A stretch of DNA of 64,000 nt from Centrapalus pauciflorus (taxonomy: Eukaryota; Streptophyta; Magnoliopsida; Asterales; Asteraceae), in contig JAANYP010000187.1 of the NCBI GenBank assembly GCA_020465985.1, positions 258,607-322,606 on the forward strand, given 5' to 3'. Position 1 is the first letter of the stretch. Every line of letters begins with the position of its first letter. The notes under the pieces are model-generated. The model was given only the letters and a program-made list of their open reading frames with translations, made no database searches and was not told where the DNA came from. This document shows, in pieces, positions 9,928 through 23,109 of the stretch. Made by a program: the position numbers and the translations under genes.

Positions 9928-12900
9928 TTAATTACTAATGACTATTGATTTAGTTATAAATACTAACCTGATTTTGTGCCGGTTGTTACAGTCTCCCCCG
10001 TTAAAGAAATTTCGTCCCGAAATATAGTTTGTGTTTTGCATCGCTTGAGTATTTGATAACAGATGATGGTATTTTTCCCGAAACTGATCTTCGCATTCCC
10101 ATGTAAACTCATGACCACACTTAGAGTTCCACCTGACCTTCACTATAGGTAGGCGATTGTGTTTTAGTTCCTTGACTTCTCGGTCCATGATTTCTACAGG
10201 TTTTTCAATGAAATGCAATTTGTCATCCAGTTGTAGTTCTTCCATGGTTATGATGAGTGTTTCATCTAACAGAAACTTATTTAGATTTGATACATGGAAG
10301 GTATTGTGTACACTGCTTAGCTCTGGGGGTAGTTCAAGTCGATAAGCTACCGGACAAGTCTCTTTGAAATCTTGAATGGTCCGATATAATGAGGATTAAG
10401 CTTCCATCGTTTCCTAAAACGGATTACCCCCTTCCATGGTGAGACTTTCAACATCACCTGATCTTCTCCTTGGAATTGCAGATCCTTCCTTCTAACATCT
10501 GCGTAACATTTCTACAGATCCCGAGCAGTTTTTAATCGATTCTGAATCTGCACTATCTTCTCAGTTGTCTCGCATATGATTTCGGGGCCAGTAATCTGGC
10601 TATCCCCAACTTCAGCCCAACAAATAGGTGATCGACACTTTCGCCCATATAGTGCCTCAAACGGAGTAGCTTTAATGCTCGAGTGGTAACTGTTGTTGTA
10701 AGAGAACTCGACTAATGGCAAATGTTTATCCCAACTATTGCCAAAATCAATTACGCATGCCCTTAACATGCCCTCCAACGTTTGAATGGTTATCTCGCTT
10801 TGACCATCAGTCTGAGGGTGATATGTTGTACTCATGTCTAATCGTGTACCCAAAGCTTATTGTAATGATTGTCAGAACCTCGATGTAAACCGACTATCTC
10901 TATCAGAAATAATCGATACAGGAACTCCGTGCTTTGAGACAACTTTTTTAAGATAGATTCGTGTTAACATGTGCAGTCTTTGTGAGTCGGTCAACAATTA
11001 CCCAAATGGTGTCATAGCCACCAGACTTTTTTGGCAGCTTCGTGATGAAATCCATGGTTATCCTTTCCCACTTCCATTGTGGTATCTTCGGTTGTACCAA
11101 TAGTCCTGACGGCTTTTGATGTTCAGCCTTAACCTTCAAGCATGTTAAGCACTTGCTCACATATGTAGCAATGTCAGCCTTCATGTTTGGCCACCAGTAT
11201 AGTTCCTTCAAGTCGTGATACATCTTATCTGATCCTGGATGAATAGCGTATCTTGACTTATGCCCTTCATCCATGAATACCGACATCCATCCGTCTTGAT
11301 CTCATCCATCCGTCTTGGTCTCAAATTGTTTATCCATGCCTCTCAGAGTTTCATCCGACAGGTTTCCTTCCTTGACCGCTTCTTTTTGTGCCTCAAGGAT
11401 TTGAGAGTTCATGTTCGGTTGTATAGTAATGACCAAGGTTCGGACTCTCAAAGGCTTAACTCATTCCTTCTGACTTAAAGCATCGGCTAAAACATTTGCT
11501 TTGCCCGGATGATAACAAATATCGCAATCATAATCACAAAGCACTTCCACCCAACGACGTTGCCTCATATTTAACTCTTTCTTGTTTAGAATGTGTTAAA
11601 GATTCTTATGATCTGTAAACACTGTGCACTTTGTACCGTAAAGATAGTGTCTCCAGATCTTGAGGGCAAATACTACAGCTCCAAGCTCTGGATCATGTGT
11701 CGAGTAGTTCACCTCGTGGATCTTAAGTTGTAGCGATGTATGAGTGATAACCTTATCCCTCTGCGTTAACACACATCCCAACCCATTGTGTGAGGCATCG
11801 CAGTAGACCACAAAATTTTCAGTTCCTTCGGGTAAGGACAGAATAGGTGCGCTGCACAACCTTTGCTTTAGCAGTTGAAAAGATGACCCGTGTTCTTCAC
11901 CCCAGTTGTACTTTAGATCCTTCTGAGTCAACTCTGTTTAAAAACCATCTATCTTTGAGAAGTTCTCAATAAATCGCCTATAATAGACGGATTTCGGTGG
12001 GAGTTCTAGGAGTTTCCCAGTTCTTAATGGCCTCAGTTTTCGACTGTTTTACTTGTATTCCTTGACTGTTGATCACATGACCAAGGAATTTTACTTCTCG
12101 CAGCAAAAATTCACACTTTGAAAATTTGGCATATAGTTGTTCTTTCTCTAGTAGCTCCAAACTCAACTTCAAATGTTGTTTGTGCTCCTCCTTGCTTCGT
12201 GAGTAAATAAGGATGTCCTCTATAAAGACAATATCGAATTTGTCTAAATAGGGTTTATACACACGATTCATAAGATCCATGAATACCGCTGGCGTATTGG
12301 TGAAACCGAATGGCATCACCTGAAACTCGTAATGACCATAATGAATTCTAAAAGTCGTTTTCAGAACATCCTCCTCACATACCTTAACCTGATGATATCC
12401 TGACCGCAGGTCAATCTTTGAATTGAAGCTGAACCCTTGCAGCTGGTCGAATAAGTCGTTGATTATGGGGAGAGGGTATTGGTTCTTGATTGTTAATTTA
12501 TTCAGCTCACGATAGTCTATACACATCCTAAAAGATCCATCCTTTTTATATACGAACAAGACCGGAGCTCCCCATGGTGAGGAACTTGGTAGGATGAATC
12601 CTTTATCCAAAAGCTCTTGTAGCTGATTGGATAATTCTTGCGTCTCTGATGGGGCTAATCGGTAAGGTGCTCGTGCCATAGTTGCAGCTCCAGGCACTAA
12701 GTCAAATTGAAGTTCTACTTGCCTAGGTGGTGGAAGTCCAGGCAAGTCTTCAAGAAAGACTTTGGGGTAATCACGAACCACAAGAATCTCTTCGAGTCGC
12801 TTCTCCTTCGGATCTTTCTCCATCATGTGTACTGGAACCGCTTGACATTCCTTTTCGGAGACACTTCAAAGTTCTTAAACCAGATATGATGTTTAACTGA

Positions 12901-14366
12901 GGTTTCTTTTGCTCTCCTTGGACTGTTAGGGTTTTCCTTCTTGAGTGGTATACGTACAACCTTCTTACCACACATGATTTCTGCATGATTATCTGATAAC
13001 CAGTCCATACCGATAACCACGTTGAAGCTTCCAATCTCAATAGGCATCAAGTCTATTTTAAAGGGATGATCTACTAATTTTAGTATACACTCTTTAATTA
13101 CACTACTTGTTTCAATAAACTTACCATCAGCTAACTCTGTGGCATAAGTAGTGTCTAATGGGGAAAGAGTGGCAATCAATTGTTCACTAAATTTAGTAGA
13201 TATAAAACTTCTATTAGCCCCAGTATCAAAAACACATATGCGTATACATCGTTGAGAAGGAACGTACCCGTAACAACTTTGGGAACCTGTCGAGCATCAC
13301 CAGCTCCTAACACAAAAGCTATTCCTTGAGCTCCACCGTTGTTTTTCAACTTTGGGCAGTCCTTCTTAAAGTGCCTAGTGTTCCCACATTCAAAGTAGCT
13401 TCTTGGTGCACCATTGTTGTTTCCGTTGTTGTTAATCCTACAATCTTTTGTCAGATGACCAATTCACTTACATTTTGCGCATGGGGTAGGACAGCGACCT
13501 ATCTGATGGTAGGTGCATTGGTTATATAGCGGTTTGTTACCAGTGTAACCCTTTCTTGGTTCAGCCCCGACAACAAACGCCTTAATGGTTTCGGGCTTCT
13601 TAGCTTGCGGGCCCGAATTCTTCCCCGAGCGATCCTCCCACTTTCTCTTGTTCTCTCTAGCCTTAGCTTCTAGCCGTCTCACCACTTGATCCATTAGGTT
13701 ATTCGCCATCCGAATGGAGCTTTGAATTGTTGTTGGATTTGAGGAGGTTACATTCCCTTGAATCTGAGGAGCGAGTCCCCAAATATAGTGTTCGATATGC
13801 TTGTATTTGCAGGTGACCATCTGTGGGCATAGCAGACTTAGCTCATGAAAATGGTTGGTGTACCCAGCGACATCCGTACCTTTCATTGACAGATTCTAGA
13901 ATTCAGATTCCATCTTCTGCAGTTCATTTCTTGGGCAGTATTCATCCATTATCATCTGTTTCAACTCTGTCCACGCGAGTTGATAAGCCGAATCAATTCC
14001 AACTGACTAAGCATAAGAATTTCACCATGTTAGAGCACCATCTTGCAGGGTGTAAGTGGCAAACTTGACCTTCACATCCTCGGTAAAGCCACTGACACGG
14101 AAGACAGACTCAAGCTTTTTAAACCAGCGAACTAGCCCAACTGCACCTTCCATTCCATTAAAGTGTCGGGGCTTGCATTTTAGGAATCCCTTGATACCAC
14201 ACCCCCTTTGATTGGTGTCAGTTCCTCCCACAGTGCCACTTGCAGCACCATCACCTCCGTTTGCAATGCTATTTCTATTTGTTTCATACGTGGCTATAAC
14301 AGTAGCCACCCGTTAAGCAACAAGTTGCTCAATTGCAGCGACGCTCATTGTTCTCCTTGGCGACAT
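9928..14366 (-). pseudogene. Gypsy-1 gag-pol polyprotein, broken
   Basis: Reading minus from the gag ATG at 14366, the domains are retrotransposon gag (14366 to about 13600), CCHC zinc knuckle (near 13385), aspartic protease with DTGA (near 13225) and reverse transcriptase (12700-11980). RNase H (11930-11590), the integrase zinc finger and part of its core (11290-10510), and a chromodomain-like C-terminus (about 10245-10050) follow. Several frameshifts and stops split it into at least eight pieces. The usual RT motif FIDD reads FIED near 12220. The normal stop before the polypurine tract is lost and the last frame runs on into the LTR to 9928. It cannot make a working polyprotein. Confidence 0.85.
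9991..10002 (-). other. Gypsy-1 polypurine tract
   Basis: AACGGGGGAGAC on the minus strand directly precedes the 3' LTR. Confidence 0.75.
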
Positions 14367-14645
14367 TATCTTGAATAAATTAATATAAATGGTATAAGGG
14401 AGCGAATCTATTAACTATAAATTTAAAAGGGAACACATAATTGTAGCACCATTGTTGCACATAAATTTTGCAAGCACATAACATAGTTTTCATTGATACT
14501 TGATTTAGTTTGTTACATAAGGGGTCGGGTTTTACCCGAAAATTTCAAGTATTTTGATTACATAGGGTCTTAATACTTCTTAGAATTAAAAAAGACATAA
14601 TGAAAATATAAGATAATGTCCTACATAACTAGTGTAGTAGGATGA
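14367..14645 (-). other. Gypsy-1 spacer between accessory ORF and gag
   Basis: Short AT-rich stretch without coding signals. A GGTCGGGTTTTACCCGA stem-like motif (about 14522-14538) has a counterpart in Gypsy-3 (47407-47424), which hints at a conserved RNA structure ahead of gag. Confidence 0.4.
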
Positions 14646-15323
14646 CTAGGTGTGAGAGTGGTTGGAGGTCTCTCCTTTCTCCAGATCGTTCAACCTTTGA
14701 ATCAACGCGGCATTCAGTGCCTCACATTCTACTATGCGCTGCCATAACCTCACCAGTTCCTCTTCATGCTTGGAATGATCATGTTGGGCCGCCCAATAGG
14801 TCTGGGTGTCATGGACCACACATTCGTCGATCCTCTCGGATAATCTCTCCGTATCTTGATTCATGGAATGGATCCGACCTCTTGGGTCGAGGGTCGGACT
14901 ACGAGTAATGGAACAGTTTGATGAAGTGGCTCTTGGGTGAGCCTTGGTACATGAGAAGCAGTGGATGACTCTCCGACCTCGTCTTGGCTAGGGATTCCTT
15001 CTTCGTCTCTCCATTTCTACAGTCTATGTGGTAGCCAATCCCACCGCCTTGTGTCTACACGACGGCGCCTTGGGGGGGTTTTGGGTAGGAGGGGAAATGA
15101 CGAGAGATTGATCGACCCTTTTCCTCGGTGTAAACTTCGTGAGTGGGCCATTGGGATGTGGACGATATGCTTTGTGTGAGTGGACTTGGGGGTGGTAAGG
15201 TATATATGATGGGACTACCGAAGATGGTGGATCTTCATCGGATGGTTCTCCCCATCCGTCGAACAGTTCTTCTTCCTCCGTTGACTCTTCCTCCGATGGG
15301 TATTCTTCCTTAGTGTCACCCAT
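14646..15323 (-). pseudogene. Gypsy-1 pre-gag accessory ORF, broken
   Basis: Acidic N-terminus, then PSYIPYHP, a basic motif HPNGPLTKFTPRKRV, a degraded central block and a C-terminal coiled coil ending LEKGETSNHSHT. The same protein occurs between primer-binding site and gag in Gypsy-2 and Gypsy-3. Two open pieces remain (15323-15024 and 14864-14646), with a frame change between them. No catalytic motif is visible and the function is unknown. Confidence 0.6.
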
Positions 15324-15583
15324 GTATAAGTTTTGGTCTTTGATCCTCCAGGCATGAGCTAGTAATCGCAGATTTTAGTGTCTTCATCTTCAGTGTCCGT
15401 TAAAATACGATGGTAGTGGGGTTCGACATTTCTGTGTGTTTCAAAGATTTTATTTTTAATAGAAAATTTGAAACTCATAGGTATGTAAAGTATATTTATG
15501 TACATACTTTATTTAGTAGCAGCGGAGATGTTTAGGTTATAGTCTAGGATTATTTTAACGCAACCTAGTTCACTATAACTATG

Positions 15584-15595
15584 ACTCTGATACCA
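15584..15595 (-). other. Gypsy-1 primer-binding site (tRNA-iMet type)
   Basis: TGGTATCAGAGT on the minus strand lies three bases inside the 5' LTR end. Eleven bases match the complement of the 3' end of plant initiator tRNA-Met. Confidence 0.7.
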
Positions 15596-15598
15596 ATC

Positions 15599-17315
15599 TA
15601 TCACACCCCGTTACCCCGGTTGGCAACTAGGCGTGACGTCGCGGAAGCATAGTCATAATCAAGCGAACGACCACTAAATGGACGTTTTCGAAAAATACAT
15701 TAATAACTTCAAAATATCATATTGTTTCTACATGACCCAAATGAATTTTAAACTAGTTCGCAATTGCGGAGATTTAAATACATTATCAAAAAGAACATTA
15801 ATTATGCTAATAAATCTCCGTGAGTTTGAAAGTTGTTGCGACTTCAAAATATGTGGAAGCCTTCTTACGCTTCCGATGCACGATACTCGTCTTAATTACC
15901 TGAAAATACACGCTAAAATACGTCAACAAAATTGTTGGTGAGGTCATAGGTTTACACGAAAGAATAACTTGTATGGACTACAATGACTATGTTTGAATTT
16001 ATAAAGCATAAATTCCGTGTTATGTATTACATATAACCATCATGCAACCGAACTTAATTATGAGTTTCCCTATGTAGTATTAACCACTATAATACTATGA
16101 TGTTAAATATATACGCACCCGTTAACAATTGGAGCGACCAACCCGGGTGGGGGGCATTAATCCCTATAGATCTATCCATATGATATTCACGTTTACATAA
16201 ATGTAATTAACGGTTCATGATTGAGGGCATGATGAAACCACATGTGTGTTATACATAAAAAGAAATATAGCATGTATTGTGTCCATATAAAAATTTTAGC
16301 ATGCATTTTCCCCCAAAACATAACATTGTGAAAATAGTACGAATACTCACCGTAAGTGTGATGGCAAAAAGTGAGCGTACAAAGATGAAGATCGCGTTAT
16401 TGACTTGAAATGAGCTTGACGTATTTTAATCGAGTCCTAAATTATATGAGGGACTTATAATTTCCAAAAATGATAATATGCATGTATGATGGTTTTTATG
16501 TTTTAAATCACCCAACTTAACAAGTCCATAAATAAAACCCATTTAAAAAGACAAGTTTATACGTAAGGATTTTCCAGGTTTTATCGAGTTTTTTCGGCGT
16601 ACTTTATGGCTGTTTTTGACCAAGGTCCAAAATGATTTGGGCTTTGGCATTCATAATCATAAAACTACTATATACAAGGAATTTTTCAAGATAAAAACGG
16701 TCATTTTTCGAGGTGCTTATGATAGGGAAAAGACTCGTTAAAAACCATATGTTGGCCATAACTGAGCTGTTACCCCTTTCGGTTCCCAAACAGTATTTGG
16801 GGTTCAAAACTCCGAATTAAATTATGAAAACCTCTAGATATCTAGTTAAAACATAGATCTAATTTTGGAATAAGAATCAACTCATTTCGTTATGTTTTGA
16901 ATTAGTTACGATTTTTCAAATTTGATGTAATATTTCTGCTGAAAATCCGAATTTCATAACCTTATAACAGCTTGTGATTATTGTTGTTTATTCAACAACC
17001 ACATGTATAGAAGGTTATGAAACACATTTATATAACTTGTTTTCTTAATATTTATCTCTACATTATGTGTTTATATATTTATAAACACATTTAAAGAAAC
17101 AAACTTTAAAATAAAACTAGTTGTTTATAAACTTGACTTTTAATGAAACTTGTTGTTGTTGGTGATTATATATATTATGCAAGACTTATAATAAAATAAA
17201 TAAATGAAGTAATAAGGTAGTATTTACTTACTTTGATGTATTAAAAGTATGAACATGTGTAGAAGAATTGTTTTTGAACTAGTTGCACCAAAACTCTTGA
17301 ATATTGAAGAACACT
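15599..17315 (-). repeat. Gypsy-1 5' LTR, truncated by CACTA
   Basis: It matches the 3' LTR from 7456 onward, with the end CA changed to TA. At GAAGAACACT it stops and CACTA sequence begins. The matching 3' LTR continues CGAAAGAAAAAGG at 9317, which should resume after the CACTA right end outside the window. Confidence 0.8.
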
Positions 17316-17340
17316 CACTACTATAGAAAAGGTCTTTAAC
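17316..17340 (+). repeat. Left terminal repeat of the CACTA element
   Basis: CACTACTATAGAAAAGG is the family's terminal sequence. The right partner is not in the window, so the exact length of the inverted repeat cannot be set. Confidence 0.75.
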
Positions 17341-17379
17341 CCCTGTTAATATACCTAGGTTGACAAAGAAAACAATGAA

Positions 17380-17706
17380 AAGCCGGGGTATTTGGTTGTG
17401 CGCGTGTTTTTATGAACAAAGACCTCGGTTCCTTGGCAATAAACCGGGGTTAAAAACCTTATTAAATGCACCGTCTGGTTCTACTTTTTGCAGAGTAAAT
17501 AGACCCCGGTTCTTTAGCAATAAACCTGGGTTACTGGGCTTCCTATCATTATTGAGCATCGTGTAGATCAGGCATTAAAGGAAGTAGGTCATAGACCCTA
17601 GTTCCATGGCAATAAACTGGGGTTGTATACGCATCATTTAATGTAGGATTGTGACAGATATCTACCAGATATTAGACCCCGGTTCTCTATAAACAACCAG
17701 GGTTAA
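17380..17706 (+). repeat. Subterminal repeats of the CACTA element
   Basis: Four copies (about 17421, 17501, 17594, 17674) of a unit of about 31 bp: GACCCCGGTT, a short spacer with GCAATAAA, then CCGGGGTT. The two halves form an inverted pair. In En/Spm elements such subterminal arrays bind the element's own TNPA-type protein; that role here is by family knowledge. Confidence 0.75.
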
Positions 17707-17937
17707 TTAGTGTATATATTAAATTTCAAACGGTTTGATCTCTTTCATCCTCTATTTTTTATCGTCATCATTAACTCTTCACCTCCATTAATATACAACA
17801 TTAGTTTTTCATTATTTCCTCATAAATGAGATATGTTTCATTAAATTTGAAGTTTGTTTAGATAATCAAAATACGTATTATTAGAGGTATTTTATTTTAT
17901 ATATTTATTCTTTTTGCGTTTTTCTATGTCTATATAC

Positions 17938-18015
<78 letters not shown>

Positions 18016-18660
18016 ATAGTTGTATGTATATAGTTGTATGCATATTTATATTGTTATATTTATGTATATAATAAAAATATTTATTTTTTGTTGTGATTGT
18101 GTATATGGTGACATAATTGTCATGTTTATTAATATTGTAGTGCCTTCGGAAAATCGTTCACACGAAGTATATTGATCGTTGGATATATTTTGTTGAAATT
18201 ATTCAAGTAATTATTTTCAACTTTCATATGAATTTAGTTATATAATACTCATTTAAAATGAGTTGTCAATTGTTGGGCAAGCATAGGATTTCATATGTCA
18301 TTAGTTCAAATACACCCATCTGAAATTAATCTAGTAGAGATTAATTTTGGATGGTCCCGTTTTGAGACTGCTTTTTGAATACTCTGTTTCATTTAGGATG
18401 TGAGAACGTATTTACAGATTGAGTATTTAGGAAAAAATCGGTACACATTTCTCTTTACTCCTACGGGTTGCGTTATATGTGCATACTTGAGGAGTTAAAG
18501 GGAAATGCTGCCGACTTTTTTTTAAATACTCAATTTGTTAATACGTATTCACATATGAGACAGAGTATACAAAAAGTGGGTTAGGATTGATCACCCGTAT
18601 CCACATTAATATGTACTTACATGATGCAAGAATACAATATAATAAGTAATGTGTTTTTTT
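17707..18660. other. AT-rich CACTA 5' region, with a (CA)n(TA)n microsatellite
   Basis: No coding signal is visible. A compound microsatellite (CA then TA repeats) lies at about 17940-18007, followed by repeated TGTATGTATATAGT. The rest probably holds the transposase promoter and an untranslated leader. Confidence 0.6.
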
Positions 18661-18664
18661 AATT

Positions 18665-21600
18665 TAGCAGATGGATGTACGAACTAGAACGTGCTTCTGC
18701 CGAATACTGGAAACATTTGTCTGGTTTTATAAAAGCTGCTGAGGATGATCGATTCAAGAAAGGAATGAGTGGAGTTTGGTGTCCTTGTCAAGTTTGTAAA
18801 ATTTTTTGTTTGTTTTAAGATTCTAATGATGTTAGAGGACATTTGATAGTTCATGGGTTTATGGAACGATATACTTCTTGGTCACGACATGGTGAATTAT
18901 TATCAACTAGTACCTCAGTTGTAGATTGTGAACCCATGATGATTTTATCAATGACGATGAGCATGGTCCTTTAGATGATATGCTACATGATAAGGAGGAC
19001 GATACTGCTGAGAAAAATCATGATAAATTTCAATAATTATCTGATGACTCAGAAAAACCCTTGTACATTGGTTTTACGAAATTTACCAAGCTTTCTACTA
19101 TTTTGAAATTGTTTAATATAAAAGCTAATAATGGTTGGAGTGATAAAACTTTCACAAGTTTATTAGAGATCTTGCATGACATGCTTCTCAAAGATAACGA
19201 ATTGCCAAGTTCATTATACCAAGCGAAGAAAATGATGTGCCCCATGGGATTCGAAACTGAAAGAATACATGCATATCCAAATGATTATATATTGTACAGA
19301 AATGAATATGAATAACTAGATGAGTGTGTCATATGTGGTGCATATAGGTACAAGTAGAAGCAACAAACAAAAGAAAATAGTAATGTGACGAAGAATGGAT
19401 CCCCTGCTAAATGTTGTGGTATTTGCCCATCGTGCCAAGATTGAAACGATTATTTGCAAATGCTAATGATGCAAAATTGTTACCTTGGCATAAAGAAGAA
19501 CGGAAAAATGATGGAAAGTTAAGACATGTTGTTGATTCTCCTCAGTGGAGGAATATTGATGCCGATTTTGAAGAATTCGGTGACGAAATAAGAAATATAC
19601 GACTCGGACTTAGTTCAGATGGAATTAATCCCTTTGGAAACATGAGAAGTCGTCACAATACATGACCAGTTCTTTTGTGCATCTACAATCTTCCGCATTG
19701 GTTATGCATGAAACGAAAATACATCATGATGTCATTACTAGTTCAAGGTCCAAAACAACCCGGCAATGACATTAATGTGTATTTGGCTCCGTTAATTGAC
19801 GACATGAAAACGTTATGGAGTCTGGGTGTTGAAGTGTATGATGCATACAAAAAGGAGAATTTTCGAATGCGGTCCTTGATTTTTTGCACTATAAGTAATT
19901 TCCCAGCGTATCGCAATTTGTCAGGATATGGCACGAAAGGAGGAAAAGCATGCCCAGTTTTAGAAGATGATACATATTCATTGTGGTTGAAGAATTGTTG
20001 AAAAATGGTGTACATGGGACATCGAAGATCACTTCCAAGAAATCACCCATATCGCAGAAAATAGAAGGTATTTAACGGTAAAAATGAACATGATATGATA
20101 AGGCCACCGTTGGATGGAGAGACTTATTTTCCAGAGTTGCAAATTTAAACATCGTGTTAGGGAAATATGGTATAACTCCTCCCAAGAATATATGGAAGAA
20201 GAGATCAATGTTTTAGGATTCGCCGTACTGGAAGCATTTAGAAGTTCGACATTGTCTTGATGTTATGCATATCGAGAAAAACGTATGTGAGAGTTTGATA
20301 GGTTTGTTGTTAAATATTCCAGGCAAAACAAAGGACGGGGTTAATGCTAGAAAGGACATGATTGAAATGAGAATTCGACCCGAGCTTGCTCCTGTTGAGA
20401 ATGATGGAAGACGTACATTTCTACCTCCAGCATGTTATACCCTGTCAAAGAACGAGAAAAGTCAATTATGTCGGTGCTTACATGGTGTGAAGGTTCCATC
20501 GGGCTATTCAACTAACATTAAAAAACTAGAATCAATGAAAGATTTGAAATTGCTTGGGATGAAATCTCACGATTGCCATGTTTTAATGACACAAATGATT
20601 CCTATCTCCTTTCATGGAATATTGCCAGACTGTATTCGATAGCCATTAACTAAACTTTGCTTGTTTTTTAACATAATGCATTCCAAAGTGATTGATCCTG
20701 AAATATTGCATTTCTGGCAACGTGATGTCATCATCACTCTCTGCCAACTAGAGATGTACTTTCCATCTTCTTTTTTTGATGTCATGGTTCACCTTATATC
20801 ACATATTGTGAGAGAAATCAAAGCCTGTGGGCCTATATTTTTACGGTATATGTATCCATTTGAGAGATACATGGGTTTCTTAAAAGGGTATGTAAGGAAC
20901 CGATATCGACCAGAGGGCAATATAATTGAAGGATATTCTTCTGAAGAGGTGATTGGCTTTTGTACAGATTACATAATAGGGGTCCCAAATGTTGGTGTTC
21001 CGTAATCTCGACATGAGGGTCGACCACAAGGGATTGGGATGATTGCAGAAAATGTGGATACACCAGAGTTAGCAGATTTCAACCAAGCACATTTTACATT
21101 TCTACAACATATGACGATTATTGTTCCAGACATACATGAGCACATGACACTGTTAAAGGCAAAAAAATATCAAGTGGACTGAAAAAAGGGTTGCAACTGA
21201 GCATATAAAAACTTTTTCAAATTGGTTGAATGATAAGGTGAGATTAGAGCTTGTAGAAAATAATGTTGATAGAATGGTACAACAACTGGGGTATGGTCCA
21301 CAATACGTTGTGACAAAATACCAAGGCTACGATATTAATGGATATACATTTTACAAAAAAACACAAGATGAAAAAAGCACACTGCAAATTAGTGGGGTAA
21401 CATTAATCGCCGCAACAACAGAACTCTCGAGGGGGAATCATGATGAATGGGAGAGGATTGCCAAAACCTCATGTTATGGGGTCATTTAGGAAATTTGGGA
21501 ACTGCATTATGAATTGTTCAGAATACCATTGTTCAAGTGTAAATGGGTCGAGAACGAACGAGGTGTTAGAGTGGATAGTGACGGTTTCACGATGGTCAAC

Positions 21601-21888
21601 CTTTCTACAAACGGATATGCATCTGAACCTTTCGTTCTAGCAAAACAAGCCACCCAGGAATTCTTTGTCGAGGATCCTAGTGATTCAAGATGGCATATCG
21701 TCCTCCATAGTAAACGACGTATAATTGGTGTTGAGAATGTTATGGATGAGGACGAATATGACCAGTTTGATGAGCTACCTCCATTTTCAAACGATATTCC
21801 ATCTATAAATGAAGGTGTTCATGATACTTCTTATTTAAGATCCGACCACAATGAAGGATTATGGATTTATGGACCTCATGCTTCATGA
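18665..21888 (+). pseudogene. CACTA TNP2-type transposase, broken
   Basis: A transposase-associated domain (18669-18820: WMYELERAS, CPCQVC) is followed by the TNP2 core. Parts are 19061-19315, 19411-20001 (with LPWHKEERK, DGINPFGNM, NLPHWLCMK, LVQGPKQPGND), 20265-20642 (HIEKNVCESLIG) and 20661-21005 (YPFERYMGFLKGYVRN, the DUF4218-type region). A C-terminal region follows at 21226-21888. At least three frames are used and there are in-frame stops, for example at 19314 and 19663. All pieces run in order on one strand, so this is one decayed gene. Its product would cut and join the CACTA ends. Confidence 0.85.
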
Positions 21889-21989
21889 AAGTAAGTCACC
21901 ATTATCACAATTCGTTAGAATTTAAATAATAAGATGACATTGATATTTTGAATTTAAATCATATCATTTACTAAAATTATTAATTAATT

Positions 21990-22330
21990 CAAATCAGAAC
22001 TATATCAATCCAATCTATTAAAATCTGTTAATATTTAATGTTATGTTTATATAGTTTTAAGGAAAAAAAATATTTATTAGATTTATCTGTGTAATACACG
22101 GGTTAATAAACTAGTATAATTTATAAATTATAAATAATCAATATACATACCAACTAATATATGCAAACATATTTATTAAATACTAGTTTATTAACCCGTG
22201 TATTACACGGAAATTTTAATAAATATGTTTTTCTTAAAACTATATAAACTTAAAATTAAAATATTTAATATTTTCATTAATAACTTTTAATTTATTATTA
22301 TTATTAAAATATTTTTATAAATTTTGTTTG
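21990..22330. repeat. Inverted repeat made of two Helitron-like 3' ends, tail to tail
   Basis: At 22087-22115 a short hairpin (CTGTGTAATACACGG) is followed nine bases later by CTAGT on the + strand. At 22183-22210 the mirror arrangement stands on the minus strand with the perfect palindrome CCGTGTATTACACGG. A hairpin followed by CTRR-T is the Helitron 3' hallmark. Some 80-100 bp of flanking AT-rich sequence is also shared in inverted orientation. Confidence 0.55.
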
Positions 22331-22610
22331 TTGAGATTTTAATGGATATAGATGTAGATTTATTAATAGTAAAAATAGTAATGTACACTTGGTAATATTT
22401 TTTAATAGCTACTTATTTAATAGTACAGATAGATTCATAATTCAATAATTTTATTTTTTAACATCTTTAAATAAAGGATTGTTGCATAAAATTATATTTA
22501 AATTTAGGTTACATTTTGCTTTTCATTTCCCGCTTAACATCTGCACTCTCTTTTCATCAACTCCCGCTTTACTTCTCAGCACCGATTTGGGTTACGTTTT
22601 CACTCCACTA
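22331..22610. other. AT-rich stretch before the CACTA second gene
   Basis: No ORF or RNA gene is seen. It may contain the rest of the minus-strand Helitron-like copy and the promoter of the second CACTA gene. Confidence 0.35.
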
Positions 22611-22712
22611 GTCGGCGTACTCTCTCATCAGTAGGCGTACTCTCTCAGTCGGTCGGCGTACTCTCTCAGCGTACTCCCTCTGTCGGCGTACTGTCTTAGT
22701 CGGCTACTCTCT
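22611..22712 (+). repeat. Short direct repeats GTCGGCGTACTCTCTCA
   Basis: About five imperfect copies of GGCGTACTCTCTCA in 100 bp, upstream of the CACTA second gene. It could be leader or promoter sequence; a function cannot be read from it. Confidence 0.7.
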
Positions 22713-23109
22713 CAATAGATTGAAGCTCTACTGATTCAAGAATCTGAGTTATTCGATAGCTCTATCAGGTACACGAACCCCAAGTTTTCTACTCGATTCT
22801 GTGTTAATTTTATAAATTTGATCTGACCCTTGAACGGATTTCTCTTCACCCTTGATTATAATTGCTCTATATTTGACATCGTCGGGTGGTTTGGTTCAAT
22901 CAAATGGATGCTGTTGTTGTTTTTGTTGGGAAGAACAGATTCAATGGGATGGTATGTGACATTGTTACTGCTGTTGTTTGTGGTTTGGAAAAACGAAAAC
23001 AATGGGATGGTTCAATCAAATTGTTGCTGCTGTTGTTTCTGTTGTTTTAGGTTTTGCTTGTATAAAATAAACACACATAGTTACTGTTGTTGATTCTGGT
23101 TTGGCTTGT

